The translations under genes and the position numbers were made by a program. This document shows positions 51,198 through 60,970 of a DNA stretch of 64,000 nt, piece after piece (the first letter of the stretch is position 1; each line of letters starts with the position of its first letter). Source of the stretch: Sphingobacterium griseoflavum (GTDB lineage Bacteria; Bacteroidota; Bacteroidia; Sphingobacteriales; Sphingobacteriaceae); the NCBI RefSeq assembly GCF_014653155.1, contig NZ_BNAF01000004.1:62001-126000 (forward strand). The letters run 5' to 3'. Under the pieces are notes generated by a model. The model saw only the letters and a program-made list of their open reading frames with translations, had not been told where the DNA came from and did not search any database.

Positions 51198-52469
51198 CTA
51201 TCCATTTAATCCCTTTCGGCTGGAATCAAACCGAAGGAGTATAAACAAAAGGATGGTAAAGCTCCATAGCGAGGATCCCCCGTAGCTGATGAAAGGCAAC
51301 GGTATACCTATAACGGGTACGATGCCAATGGTCATGCCGATATTGATGAAGAAGTGGAAAAATAGGATAGAAGCAACACCATAGGCATAGATACGCGCGA
51401 AGGCTGTCCTTTGTCGCTCTGCCAGATTAACGAGGCGTATTAGGAGCGTGATATATATCATGATAAGGACTACGCAACCCACGAAGCCCCATTCTTCGCC
51501 TACCGTGCAAAATATAAAATCCGTGCTTTGCTCCGGTACAAAATTGTATTTTGTCTGCGTGCCCTGCAGGTATCCTTTTCCGAACAACTGACCAGACCCG
51601 ATGGCTATTTTGGACTGATTGAGATTATAACCCTGACCACGTGGATCATCCATCTTGCCTAGTATAATGTCGATACGATTTCGCTGATGCGGTTGCAGTA
51701 CCTGTTCGTAAGCAAAGTCCACACAAAGTACATAGATGGATGAAGCAAGGAAGAGAACGCCGATATTGATCAGGTGTTTTCTTTTCTTCCGTAAGATGAA
51801 AGCGAAGGCCAATGCCACAGCAAACAACAGCCCGACGAGCAGCCATTGGTTCACCAGAAGTGCCAGTACGAACAAGAGGATGGCAAGCCCACCTAAAATA
51901 AGCAGGGTATTACCGACATAACCTTCTCGGTAAAACACGAATATTAAAGCGAAAAAAGCTAACGCAGATCCGGTGTCTGGTTGTAACATCACAAGCGCTA
52001 CTGGAAAAAGGACAATGAGTGATGCAATGGATAATGTGCGTGGATTCGGATGTTTATTGGTTTGCGTGCTTAAATAGGAGGCCAACAGCAAGCAGGTGGC
52101 CAGTTTTCCAAACTCAGAGGGTTGGAGCCGGAAGCTTCCCAAAGGGATCCAAGCTTGATTACCGCCCACGTTACGGCCAACGACCAGTACGGCAACCAAC
52201 AGAAGAATAACGATAAAATAGATGATCGGAGAAGCGGAGATAAAAAACTTCGCATCGATAATCAGTATACTAAAACCGATCAATAAGGCGGTAAAGATGT
52301 AGATCGATTGCTTGCCATAGTTTGTAGCCAGATTGAAAATACCCGGCTGTTCCGGATCAAAGACGGCAGCGTGTATATTGAACCATCCAATTATGCAAAG
52401 GGCGAACCAAAGTAGGATCGTTAGCCAGTCAATCCGGCCAAAAAAGCTTTTCTCTCCCATCTTATTCAT
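51198..52469 (-). CDS. rodA: Rod shape-determining glycosyltransferase RodA
   Basis: SEDS-family peptidoglycan polymerase that works with PBP2 in lateral wall growth. 423 residues with about ten membrane helices, and the SEDS blocks WIPLGSFRLQPSEFGKLA, LQPDTGSALAFF and near the end PVIGIPLPFISYGGSSL. Start ATG at 52469 overlaps the mrdA stop by 8 nt; a second ATG at 52460 is an alternative. Last gene of the mreBCD-mrdA-rodA operon. Confidence 0.95.
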   Translation of the reverse strand: MNKMGEKSFFGRIDWLTILLWFALCIIGWFNIHAAVFDPEQPGIFNLATNYGKQSIYIFTALLIGFSILIIDAKFFISASPIIYFIVILLLVAVLVVGRNVGGNQAWIPLGSFRLQPSEFGKLATCLLLASYLSTQTNKHPNPRTLSIASLIVLFPVALVMLQPDTGSALAFFALIFVFYREGYVGNTLLILGGLAILLFVLALLVNQWLLVGLLFAVALAFAFILRKKRKHLINIGVLFLASSIYVLCVDFAYEQVLQPHQRNRIDIILGKMDDPRGQGYNLNQSKIAIGSGQLFGKGYLQGTQTKYNFVPEQSTDFIFCTVGEEWGFVGCVVLIMIYITLLIRLVNLAERQRTAFARIYAYGVASILFFHFFINIGMTIGIVPVIGIPLPFISYGGSSLWSFTILLFILLRFDSSRKGLNG

Positions 52470-54423
52470 AACGGCTTCTTACTTGACTATGGTGGACAAA
52501 GTATTCCTTTTTAGGCGCATTTGCAGCGGCTTGCGCAGATCTGTTTACACCAGCTTTTTTGCTTGTTGAATCTTTTTTGACCTCGGTTTTCTTTTCCTGT
52601 TTGGGGATAAAATTGGCGTTGTAAATCCGGTCCTGGATATACTTGGGAAGCGAGATGGTGTCATTTATATATTTTTCGACAAGCATGTTGGCAATCGGTC
52701 CTGCCCAAGTACCTCCATATCCTGCGTTTTCCACAAATACTGCAATCGCGATCTTTGGGTTTTCCCGAGGCGCGAAAGCAAAAAATACGGCGTGGTTTTC
52801 TCCATGCGGGTTTTGAGCCGTGCCGGTCTTTCCGCACATTTCAATGGTCGGTATGCGTACGCTATAAGCCGTTCCTCCCGGTCTGTTGACGGCACGGCTC
52901 ATGCCTTCGATAACCGATGCATAATATTTTTCATCGACGCCGGCACTGATTTTTTCGGTAAACTCTTTTTTGATAATCTTTTTTTCGCCTATGCCTTTTA
53001 CGAGATGTGGACGGTAATAAAAGCCTTTGTTGGCAACAATTGCCATAATATTCGCCATTTGCAATGGCGTTATGCCCAGTTCGCCTTGACCGATAGAAAG
53101 CGAGATATTGTATCCGGATCGCCATTTTCCACTGCCATAACGTTTGGTGTAGAAGTCTGATGTAGGTACCAGGCCGGGCCGCTCGCCGGGGAGATCAATA
53201 CCTAGACGCTGTCCCAGCCCAAACTTGAGCAAGCCTTCCCGCCAGAGGTCGTAGGCCTTTGGTCCTGAGAGGCCTCTCGAGTCGATCATCCGTGCGTAGG
53301 TGTATCCATAGTAGGTATTGCAGGATCCCATGATGGAATTGGCGAGGTCCGTAGCCCCGTGGACGTGCGTGCAGCGCATGATGGCACGGCCGCCACCATA
53401 CCGATAGCCACCCGGACAATTGAACACCGTTTGCTCATTTATCATCCCTGCTTGCTGTGCTGTCAGCGCAGCAACGACTTTAAATACAGATCCCGGTGGG
53501 TATTGTGCTTGGATGGGACGGATGAACATGGGTTTGGTCTCATCGTTCAATAATTTCATGTAATTATTGCCACGTTGTCTGCCCACCATCATATTCGGAT
53601 CGTATGAGGGAGCGCTAACAAAGGTCAATATTTCACCGGTAGATGGTTCAATGGCCACCACAGAGCCCATTTTTCCTTTCATTAACTTCTCGGCCAATAG
53701 CTGCATATCGCGATCGATCGTCGAAATAAGCCCTTCCCCGGAGACGGCCAAGGTATCATATTTACCTTCCATAAAAACTCCCTTCGGACGGTTCAAGGCA
53801 TCTACCATCTGATTTCTTATGCCGCGCTGTCCGCGCAGAAGATCTTCGTAAGAACGTTCAATACCACTTCCACCAATATAATCTCCTGATCTGTAAAACC
53901 CTTTAGATCTTTCAATATCCTTCTCGTTGACTTCTTGGATGTAGCCTAGCAATTGCGGGGCGATACTATCAGGGTAGCTTCTCACCGTTCTGTTTTGTAC
54001 GTAAAAGCCACGAAATTTATACAGGTGTTCTTGAAGCTGGGCATACGTTGTGGCAGAAAGTTGCTTCTCAAAGATAGATGCGCGATAGGGTGAATGATCA
54101 CGTGCCTTATCCATTCTTGTTTTGTAACCAGGTACGTCAATGTCAATAAGTTGACAAAGCAATGCGGTATCAATATCTTTCGCTTCTCTTGGTGTCACCA
54201 TCAAATCGTATACTGGCTCGTTTTGCACCAGCACTTTGCCATGACGATCGAATATGACTCCACGGGCAGGATAAACCACTACCTTTCGGAGGACATTGTT
54301 ATTGGCAGAAAGTAGATACGATTCGTCGATGATTTGGATATAAAATAAGCGTATCACGATGACGATTGCCACGGTGATAAATATTCCTTGGATGACAAAT
54401 TTACGTGCGAAAAAGCTATTCAT
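52462..54423 (-). CDS. mrdA: Penicillin-binding protein 2
   Basis: Class B transpeptidase of the elongasome. 653 residues: an N-terminal membrane helix (FVIQGIFITVAIVIVIRLFYI), a dimerisation domain (ARGVIFDRHGKVLVQNEPVYDL) and a transpeptidase domain with the triad PPGSVFKVV (SxxK), GSCN (SxN) and GKTGTAQNPHG (KTG). The C-terminal 40 residues are a Lys/Ala/Thr-rich tail (KKTEVKKDSTSKK). Located between mreD and rodA. Confidence 0.95.
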   Translation of the reverse strand: MNSFFARKFVIQGIFITVAIVIVIRLFYIQIIDESYLLSANNNVLRKVVVYPARGVIFDRHGKVLVQNEPVYDLMVTPREAKDIDTALLCQLIDIDVPGYKTRMDKARDHSPYRASIFEKQLSATTYAQLQEHLYKFRGFYVQNRTVRSYPDSIAPQLLGYIQEVNEKDIERSKGFYRSGDYIGGSGIERSYEDLLRGQRGIRNQMVDALNRPKGVFMEGKYDTLAVSGEGLISTIDRDMQLLAEKLMKGKMGSVVAIEPSTGEILTFVSAPSYDPNMMVGRQRGNNYMKLLNDETKPMFIRPIQAQYPPGSVFKVVAALTAQQAGMINEQTVFNCPGGYRYGGGRAIMRCTHVHGATDLANSIMGSCNTYYGYTYARMIDSRGLSGPKAYDLWREGLLKFGLGQRLGIDLPGERPGLVPTSDFYTKRYGSGKWRSGYNISLSIGQGELGITPLQMANIMAIVANKGFYYRPHLVKGIGEKKIIKKEFTEKISAGVDEKYYASVIEGMSRAVNRPGGTAYSVRIPTIEMCGKTGTAQNPHGENHAVFFAFAPRENPKIAIAVFVENAGYGGTWAGPIANMLVEKYINDTISLPKYIQDRIYNANFIPKQEKKTEVKKDSTSKKAGVNRSAQAAANAPKKEYFVHHSQVRSRYE

Positions 54424-54448
54424 GAACGTAAAGTCCTTATATTAATGT

Positions 54449-54976
54449 TTAGATACTATTGATGCGAGATTTTCTCTTGTAAACCAGCAAGCTCATTAAA
54501 AAGATCATGCATACTGTAAAGATACTACTTAAAACGATACTGGCTAAGGTGTAGAGAAAGTTTGTGAATGAAAAAACCTCGACGAGAAAAAGCGTAAGAT
54601 GGTGGATCAACGTTCCGAGGAAAACGTAGGGAAGAAACCATTTGGTACCCATTTCGCCAAGGGAAGGCGTATTGAACGAATCTTTAATTTCAACCTCTAG
54701 CGTTATTTTATGAAAAAATGTGCGAAAGAGTGCAAGGGCGACACAGGCTGCTGCATGAACACCGATCGAGTCATAAAATGCATCCACCGTTAATCCTGTA
54801 AGAAATGCCAAGATAAACAGGAGGATATTCGGAAGACCTATTGGCAATAGCAGAATAAAGAAAATATAAGGAAATGTGGACGCCACGTTGTAGTATCCTA
54901 TATTCTTAAAAAGTGCCACCTGCAGTAAGATGACCACAAAAAATCGGACGATATTGACGATGATAACTCTACCCAT
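54449..54976 (-). CDS. mreD: Rod shape-determining protein MreD
   Basis: 175-residue membrane protein with about five hydrophobic segments (IIVNIVRFFVVILLQVALF at the start, then ILFILAFLTGLTVDAFYDSIGVHAAACV). The sequence is poorly conserved, as usual for MreD, so the name rests on the size, helices, VDAFYDSIGVHA block and the place between mreC and mrdA. The start overlaps mreC by 8 nt. Confidence 0.9.
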   Translation of the reverse strand: MGRVIIVNIVRFFVVILLQVALFKNIGYYNVASTFPYIFFILLLPIGLPNILLFILAFLTGLTVDAFYDSIGVHAAACVALALFRTFFHKITLEVEIKDSFNTPSLGEMGTKWFLPYVFLGTLIHHLTLFLVEVFSFTNFLYTLASIVLSSIFTVCMIFLMSLLVYKRKSRINSI

Positions 54977-55805
54977 TGTCTTGGCTTGTCGTTTCTAATG
55001 TTTCTTTTTCTTCTACGAGCAAATCCCGAACGATGTAAACATGATTGAGGTTGCTGAAATTGGTGGACAGCCTGATCTTCAAGTCCAAAAAGCTTTCCCC
55101 AGATTTGATTCCTGTTTCAGCGATATCACCTACGTGGATACCAGCTGGAAAAAGGGAATAGCCAGAGGTGAACACTCGTTCTCCTTTTCTAACTTGGACG
55201 TGGTTTGGTACGTCTCGTACTGTCCCAAAACGTGGATCAATATTGTTTCCCCATACTAGCGATCCAAATACCTCTGAGCTGTCCAGTGTTACCGAAATTT
55301 TGGTGTCTGGGTGCAACAACGACTGCACGGAGCTGAAGTGCGCAGAGGTCTGTAGTACGATCCCAACCACACCATTGCTCGTGATCACGCCCATTCCCTT
55401 TTCCACGCCATCCGCAGCGCCCTTATCCAATGTCAAGTAGTTGCTCTTTTGATGCACACTGTTGTTTGCTACATTAGCAACAATAAATGCATATCGCCCT
55501 TGTTCGATCGAGTCCGCAATATATACCGAGTCTGCTGATGTGTCGGCTTGCAGAAGGTTTTGAATCTGTTGTCTCAGCCGTACATTTTCCGTTGCCAATT
55601 TGTCGTTGGCGTCGCGTAAGGAGAGATAACTTTTCCAAGAGTTAACCTGTTGGTAAAACGATCCGATGAGCACATTGGAAGAATTGATGAAGGAGGTGCG
55701 TTGGTAACTGTTGTGTTGGACAACAAGAGCTATCGACAAAGTGAAAAACAGGATAAACCAAAAGATAGCATTGTATCGAACAAGAAATAGCCAAAGGTTC
55801 TTCAT
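54969..55805 (-). CDS. mreC: Rod shape-determining protein MreC
   Basis: 278 residues: an N-terminal membrane anchor (NAIFWFILFFTLSIALVVQHNSYQR), a coiled coil (DANDKLATENVRLRQQIQNLL) and the MreC beta domain (DKGAADGVEKGMGVITSNGVVGIVLQTSAHFSSVQSLLHPDTKIS). It scaffolds the elongasome in the periplasm. It overlaps mreD by 8 nt and follows mreB after 95 nt containing a hairpin. Confidence 0.94.
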   Translation of the reverse strand: MKNLWLFLVRYNAIFWFILFFTLSIALVVQHNSYQRTSFINSSNVLIGSFYQQVNSWKSYLSLRDANDKLATENVRLRQQIQNLLQADTSADSVYIADSIEQGRYAFIVANVANNSVHQKSNYLTLDKGAADGVEKGMGVITSNGVVGIVLQTSAHFSSVQSLLHPDTKISVTLDSSEVFGSLVWGNNIDPRFGTVRDVPNHVQVRKGERVFTSGYSLFPAGIHVGDIAETGIKSGESFLDLKIRLSTNFSNLNHVYIVRDLLVEEKETLETTSQDNG

Positions 55806-55836
55806 GAATATCCGTTAATTACCTGTCAACAAATAC

Positions 55837-55874
55837 GCGATATAGAATAGCTGTTGAACTATTTTCTATATCGC
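55837..55874 (-). other. Hairpin between mreB and mreC
   Basis: Stem GCGATATAGAA/TTCTATATCGC (11 bp) with a small inner TAG/CTA pair, in the 95-nt gap after mreB. No T tract, so it may reduce readthrough or set mRNA ends so that mreB is made in excess over the other genes. Confidence 0.55.
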
Positions 55875-55900
55875 GCATGTCAAAAAACTATAAGAATGCG

Positions 55901-56923
55901 TTACTGCATTAAAAATTTAAATCGTCCAATGTTTTTCAAAGCAATGCCTGTACCTCTAACCACTGCCCGAAGGGGATCTTCGGCCACATGTACAGGAAGC
56001 TTTGTTTTCGCCTGTATACGCCTATCCAAGCCGCGAAGCAGCGCACCACCGCCGGTCAAATAGATTCCTGTTTGGTAGATGTCCGCAGACAACTCCGGCG
56101 GGGTGATCTCCAAGGCTTTCAGGATGGCTTCTTCAATCTTAGAAATAGATTTATCCAAGCAGTGAGCAATTTCTGTGTACGAAACAGTGATTTGTTTGGG
56201 AATACCAGTCATGAGATCGCGCCCTTGCACGGCAAAATCCTCGGGTGGTTCCTGTAATTCAGGAAGCGCTGCACCAACTTCGATCTTGATTTTCTCTGCT
56301 GTGCGTTCTCCGATCATGATATTATGCTGACGGCGGATGTATTGCACGATATCCGAGTCGAAGTTATCTCCGGCCACTCGGATAGATTGGTCACAGACAA
56401 TACCCGATAGCGCGATGACGGCAATTTCTGTGGTTCCGCCCCCAATATCGATAATCATATTACCAACCGGTTCTTCTACATCGATTCCGATTCCTACTGC
56501 TGCTGCCATCGGTTCATGGATAAGGTAGACTTCTTTGGCTCCCGCAATTTCAGCAGAATCCCGAACCGCTCTTTTTTCCACCTCGGTGATGCCGGATGGA
56601 ATGCACACAACCATGCGCAGGGAAGGGAAAAACCATGATTTTCCATTGTTAACCAATTTAACCATTCCACGAATCAAATGTTCGGCAGCCGTAAAATCGG
56701 CAATTACACCGTCGCGAAGTGGTCGTACCGTTTTTATATTGTCGTGTGTCTTGCCCTCCATCTGCATAGCCTGCCGCCCTATAGCGATCACTTTGTTGGT
56801 GGTGCGATCGAATGCAACGATAGATGGTTCATCCACTACTACTTTATCATTGTGTATGATCAGGGTGTTGGCCGTTCCCAAATCGATAGCAACTTCTTGC
56901 GTAAACCAGTTAAATAACCCCAT
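55901..56923 (-). CDS. mreB: Rod shape-determining protein MreB
   Basis: Bacterial actin that organises lateral wall synthesis. 340 residues, starting with the membrane-binding FNWFTQEVAIDLGTANTLI (phosphate 1 motif), VCIPSGITEVEKRAVRDSAEIAGAKEVYLIHEPMAAAVG, the phosphate 2 motif IIDIGGGTTEIAVIAL and the adenosine motif YLTGGGALLRGLD. First gene of the minus-strand rod operon. An exact -7 box TAGGTTTG lies at 56957-56964 on the minus strand. Confidence 0.97.
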   Translation of the reverse strand: MGLFNWFTQEVAIDLGTANTLIIHNDKVVVDEPSIVAFDRTTNKVIAIGRQAMQMEGKTHDNIKTVRPLRDGVIADFTAAEHLIRGMVKLVNNGKSWFFPSLRMVVCIPSGITEVEKRAVRDSAEIAGAKEVYLIHEPMAAAVGIGIDVEEPVGNMIIDIGGGTTEIAVIALSGIVCDQSIRVAGDNFDSDIVQYIRRQHNIMIGERTAEKIKIEVGAALPELQEPPEDFAVQGRDLMTGIPKQITVSYTEIAHCLDKSISKIEEAILKALEITPPELSADIYQTGIYLTGGGALLRGLDRRIQAKTKLPVHVAEDPLRAVVRGTGIALKNIGRFKFLMQ

Positions 56924-56956
56924 TGAATGTATCTTGTCTTATTTCCAATTTTAATG

Positions 56957-56964
56957 CAAACCTA
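56957..56964 (-). promoter_or_regulatory. Promoter -7 box of the mre operon
   Basis: TAGGTTTG on the minus strand, an exact match to TAnnTTTG, 33 nt before the mreB ATG. No good -33 box. Confidence 0.5.
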
Positions 56965-57073
56965 AATAAAAAAAATGGTTTTATCTATCTGTCGACTTGG
57001 AAAAAGTAACGCATGTTATAAATGTTTTCATGGCGGAAAATAACGAAAACATCATAACGGTAATTTTGCTTTT

Positions 57074-58735
57074 TTATTGTGTCAACGTGCCGATATAGTA
57101 ATTGAAAGTATCGACATCAACATCCTTTAAATCGTTTACACTGATGGGTAAAGTGGAAAATTTATCGGTCACTAAATACCGGTTTCTTCCGCCTTCTTTT
57201 AGACCAATATGTACAGGCATGGTGAATTGCGGCGTCTCCGTAACCCATCGGCAAGCGAGTTTGCCATCCGGGGTTTTGCGCATCTCCAGGACAGGGATAC
57301 TTTTGCGTTGGATGTATTGCTCAAAAACCGTCGTGAGATCTATCCCGCTCTGTTCGTTCAAATACTGCAAAATATCCCCATAGTCTACGGTTTTATGATA
57401 GAATTTTTCGTTCAGGCCACGCAAAATCGACCGCCATTTATCATCATCTTCGACGATCGTTCGTATCATGTTCAATAACACCCCACCTTTGGGATACATA
57501 TCACCAGATCCTTCTTTGTTTACACCATATGGTCCTTGCATGGGTTTGTCATTCAATATCCCTTGTCGATTGCCGTGCACGTAGGCCAAGCTTGCTTCTT
57601 TGCCGTAGTGGTAATCGATAAAAAGTGCTTCCGAGTAGTTGGTGAAGCTCTCATGTATCCACATATCTGCCAAGTCGTTCGATGTGATGTTGTTGCCGAA
57701 CCATTCATGTCCCGATTCATGTACGACGATGAAGTCCCATTTTAGGCCCCAGCCGGTGCCGGAAGCATCACGCCCGAGATAACCGTTTTGATATTTGTTG
57801 CCATAGGCCACTGCGCTCTGATGCTCCATGCCGAGATGCGCGGTTTCTACAAGTTTATAGCCATCTTCGTAGAACGGGTATGGACCAAACCAATGTTCGA
57901 AAGCGTCGAGCGTTTGCTTAGCGTTTTGTTGCAAGTGTGGAATTTTTGCCTTGTTTTCCTTTAATACATAGTAGTCTATGCTTAATGGGCCTTTTTCGCC
58001 GCTGTACTGTTCCTGAACGTGTGTATAGTCCCCGATGTTAAGGGCGATGTTGTAGTTGTTGATGGGGTTAGTTACTTTCCAGTCGTAGCGTGTATAGCCA
58101 TTTTTTAGCTTGGTAACCTTTTGCAGTCTCCCGTTTGAAACATTCATCAAACCATTGGGTACAGCAACCGATACCATCATGCTGTCCACTTCGTCGGATT
58201 GATGGTCTTTGGTAGGCCACCATACACTCGCTCCGAGCCCTTGGCAGGCTGTCGCCACCCAAGGCTTACCATAGCTATCCGTTTTCCAATCAAAACCTCC
58301 GTCCCATGGTGCTCGTGTAGCAGCAATAGGATTTCCGGAGTAATGTACCACAAACGAATCAACCCGTCCTTTTTCAATGGTTTGTGGAAAGGTCACAAAA
58401 ACAGCATTGTAAGCGCGTTCAAACGGTATGGATTCTCCCCGATAAAGGACTTTTTCTACGGAAAGATTTTCGAAAAGGTCAAACTGGAGCTTTGTGAAAT
58501 CTGTAGTCGCCTTAAAGCGAAAGAGGTTACTGCCCGAAATAAATCGATTCTCAATATCTACTTTGACATCAAGGTGATAGTATTGGATGTCATAACAGGT
58601 CCGCAGAGGAGTCAAGGTTCCGCGTAACGAATCCGCTTTGCTGAAAAGCTCTTTCGCTTTCATAAGCTGTCCATACGAAGGCGAGCAACATGCTATACTC
58701 GCGATAAATGCTAGTGTTTGAATTATATACTTCAT
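57074..58735 (-). CDS. M1-family metallopeptidase (aminopeptidase)
   Basis: Secreted zinc aminopeptidase. Signal peptide (YIIQTLAFIASIACCSPSYG). The M1 parts are the N-terminal beta domain (CYDIQYYHLDVKVDIENRFISGSNLFRF), the exopeptidase motif LGMEHQSAVAYGN in the role of GAMEN, and the zinc site VVHESGHEWFGNNITSNDLADMWIHESFTNYSE (HExxH with downstream Glu). At 553 residues it lacks the long C-terminal helical domain of PepN types. It is probably periplasmic and helps peptide use, as does the S46 enzyme. Confidence 0.92.
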   Translation of the reverse strand: MKYIIQTLAFIASIACCSPSYGQLMKAKELFSKADSLRGTLTPLRTCYDIQYYHLDVKVDIENRFISGSNLFRFKATTDFTKLQFDLFENLSVEKVLYRGESIPFERAYNAVFVTFPQTIEKGRVDSFVVHYSGNPIAATRAPWDGGFDWKTDSYGKPWVATACQGLGASVWWPTKDHQSDEVDSMMVSVAVPNGLMNVSNGRLQKVTKLKNGYTRYDWKVTNPINNYNIALNIGDYTHVQEQYSGEKGPLSIDYYVLKENKAKIPHLQQNAKQTLDAFEHWFGPYPFYEDGYKLVETAHLGMEHQSAVAYGNKYQNGYLGRDASGTGWGLKWDFIVVHESGHEWFGNNITSNDLADMWIHESFTNYSEALFIDYHYGKEASLAYVHGNRQGILNDKPMQGPYGVNKEGSGDMYPKGGVLLNMIRTIVEDDDKWRSILRGLNEKFYHKTVDYGDILQYLNEQSGIDLTTVFEQYIQRKSIPVLEMRKTPDGKLACRWVTETPQFTMPVHIGLKEGGRNRYLVTDKFSTLPISVNDLKDVDVDTFNYYIGTLTQ

Positions 58736-59174
58736 TCGATGTCTTGTCGATCCGATTTTTCAGGGTAAATATAGAAAATGGCGGCCGAAAAGGCACCGAA
58801 CAGAAAGATATTTGGATAATATTTGCCTACAGTCTGTCAATATCTTGATACTAAATGTGGAAGGTTAGATCAATGCGGCCACATAATGCTTCGCATCGCA
58901 ACAAAGAAACCCTCCCTTTCCTCTATTTCTTGACATAGGCCAAGTGAAATTGGCAAAAGGTGTTCTACATTTAAGGCAACCAAGTTTTTGACACATGAAA
59001 GATCAATTTATCAACGAAAAACTTAGCGGTCAACGCATAGCATCGGGAAGAGATGTGGGACGAAGACCGATTAGAAGAACGCAGAAACAGCCTAATAGGG
59101 AGACGGTATGGAAATCTCGCTATTTCATTATCCACCTACCATTCGGCTTTTTTTGGTAACGGATATGGGTGGCT
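58736..59174. other. Mostly non-coding region with one doubtful ORF
   Basis: No supported gene apart from the low-confidence ORF at 58995-59159. The left end should hold the M1 promoter; TATATTTA on the minus strand near 58773-58780 is the best -7 box. No terminator hairpin is evident. Confidence 0.4.
58995..59159 (+). CDS. Doubtful small basic ORF
   Basis: 54 codons, rich in Arg and Gln (KDQFINEKLSGQRI, VGRRPIRRTQKQPNRE), ending in an aromatic stretch. No ribosome binding site, no convincing promoter and no family recognised. It is the only sizeable ORF in the gap and is listed for completeness; it may be chance. Confidence 0.2.
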   Translation: MKDQFINEKLSGQRIASGRDVGRRPIRRTQKQPNRETVWKSRYFIIHLPFGFFW

Positions 59175-59912
59175 TTATACCTCAATCATAAAAAAATCTT
59201 GTCCGGGCTGATGTGTTTTGAGAACCGGGAGTGCCACATTGTATACAGATAAATTTTCTGCGAGTGAACCCGTTAGCTGGCCGGCATGTGCATGTCCATG
59301 GAATACTGCGGATACTTGCCGCCGTAGCAGGGGTTCTGCCAGCAAGGAAGATCCTAAAAATGGGAAGATCTCCACGGGCTCCCCTTGCACGGTTTCTGCC
59401 GTGGGCGAGTAATGCAGAATGGCCACTTTGGGTATATCCGGATATTCTTGTTCCAGCCGAGCCAGTGATCGGTCGAGCCGCATGGATTCGTCCACCGATT
59501 CCTGTACAAATGCTTTCATGGCCTCTTCACCGAACATAGACAGCATATACCGATCAAAGCCACCGCCAAAGCCCTTCACACCGGCAAATCCGGTATCTCG
59601 GATAACAACAGACTCGCCATCCAAAAGTTGGAAATTGCTGGATAAAAGTGTTTGCCTGATCAGTTTTTGTCGGCCTTTCTCATAATCGTGGTTACCCAAT
59701 ACGCCAACGGCCGGGATATGCAATGAATGGAGCTCTTCAGCCAATATTTCAGCTTCTTCCTCATCCCCGGTATCGGTCAGGTCGCCGCAGATAAGCAGTA
59801 CATCGGCCAAGCTTGATATTTCCTCGAAACAATTTTTCCACTTTCCCTTATCGTTTATCTTTACGTGCAGGTCGCCCACTGCCGCGATTTTTATTCGTTC
59901 ACGTGTTGCCAT
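59175..59912 (-). CDS. Calcineurin-like metallophosphoesterase
   Basis: 245 residues with the phosphoesterase motifs in order: AAVGDLHVK (DxH), LLICGDLTDTGDEEE (GDxxD), VLGNHDYEKGR (GNHD), VAILHYSP and VFHGHAHAG (GHxH). No signal peptide, so cytoplasmic. Substrate unknown. It starts 2 nt after the nucleotidyltransferase stop, so the pair is an operon. Confidence 0.9.
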   Translation of the reverse strand: MATRERIKIAAVGDLHVKINDKGKWKNCFEEISSLADVLLICGDLTDTGDEEEAEILAEELHSLHIPAVGVLGNHDYEKGRQKLIRQTLLSSNFQLLDGESVVIRDTGFAGVKGFGGGFDRYMLSMFGEEAMKAFVQESVDESMRLDRSLARLEQEYPDIPKVAILHYSPTAETVQGEPVEIFPFLGSSLLAEPLLRRQVSAVFHGHAHAGQLTGSLAENLSVYNVALPVLKTHQPGQDFFMIEV

Positions 59913-59914
59913 GT

Positions 59915-60712
59915 TTAAACGGTTTTTATCGTATATGATTTATAATTCCATTCTCTTACATCGACTTGGTATTGTGTCTGATCGATCAATGGTCCTCGAC
60001 ACACCTTTTCTACCGGTGGCGGCAAGTCGTACTGTTCTTTGGCCCGCTCCAGCAGGTTCATGAATAGTTTCTGCGGGATGATATCCGCGTATTCGGAAGG
60101 GTACACGAATTGAAAACTTAGCAATTGGCTTAACAGCAAATGCCAATGTGCATCGATACGAAACAGCAGATGATCCCAATTTAGCTGCTTGCCATATTTC
60201 AGCAAGGTGTGATTGATATCTGCATTGTCGTTACGTTCCCTGTTCTGTACATAGAGCTTACACCAAATAAGTTCTTCTGCCGGTATGAAACGCACAGGGA
60301 TATCCATAAAATGGCCATGTGCAGCACGTTCGTACCAAGAATCATCAACCGTGCATATGTGGTTTACGCTATCAAAGATAATGTCTATATAATGATCGTC
60401 CTTGTAAACTTTGGCCAGCCAACGTACATCGGTGTTCTCCACGCGATATCCTTGCTCGGCGAAGAACTTTAGTATCGGTACATATTCCGTACTTTTACAA
60501 AAGATGTCCAGATCTTTCGTAGGCCTAAAAATGCCAGTATAATGGAACATCGCGAAGGCTCCTCCCAGCATGTACGGAAGCCTGCTTTCGTGCAGCAATG
60601 TTAAGGCTTCTTTAAAAAAGGCTTGTGAAGCCAATTCTTCTTCTTTTTCCAATTCTTCCATACTCGTGTAGACGGTGTCTTTAGAAAGGATTAAAACCAC
60701 TTCACCGTACAA
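59915..60712 (-). CDS. Nucleotidyltransferase-fold protein
   Basis: 265 residues. The nucleotidyltransferase core appears as LPYMLGGAFAMFHYTGIFRPTKDLDIFC (GG-x...-DxD-like KDLDIF), followed by VRWLAKVYKDDHYIDIIFDS, which carries the third acidic residue. This is the layout of MNT/AbiEii-like or DUF4269-like proteins. The target is unknown. It might be the antitoxin-like or toxin-like half of a pair with the phosphoesterase gene 2 nt downstream, but nothing in the sequence proves this. ATG at 60661 (MEELEKEEEL) is an alternative start. Confidence 0.8.
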   Translation of the reverse strand: MYGEVVLILSKDTVYTSMEELEKEEELASQAFFKEALTLLHESRLPYMLGGAFAMFHYTGIFRPTKDLDIFCKSTEYVPILKFFAEQGYRVENTDVRWLAKVYKDDHYIDIIFDSVNHICTVDDSWYERAAHGHFMDIPVRFIPAEELIWCKLYVQNRERNDNADINHTLLKYGKQLNWDHLLFRIDAHWHLLLSQLLSFQFVYPSEYADIIPQKLFMNLLERAKEQYDLPPPVEKVCRGPLIDQTQYQVDVREWNYKSYTIKTV

Positions 60713-60970
60713 TTAATAACGATTTGTGTTCGGAATCGTTCATCAAACTTTGGATTTTGTATAGAGAAGACCAGCTGTCATCCGGGCTACTATATATCTG
60801 CGCCTTGTCATATCGCGGTGTGCGGGTTGGATTTTGCGTGCGGGAAGTACCCATAAGCACTGTTTAAATACTTGTTTTCGCCATTGTCGCTAACTTGTTG
60901 GCCGATTGTACGTCTTTTCGCAAAGGGACTACAGGAACGTTGTCCTATGGTTTTATCAATTATATGCAAC

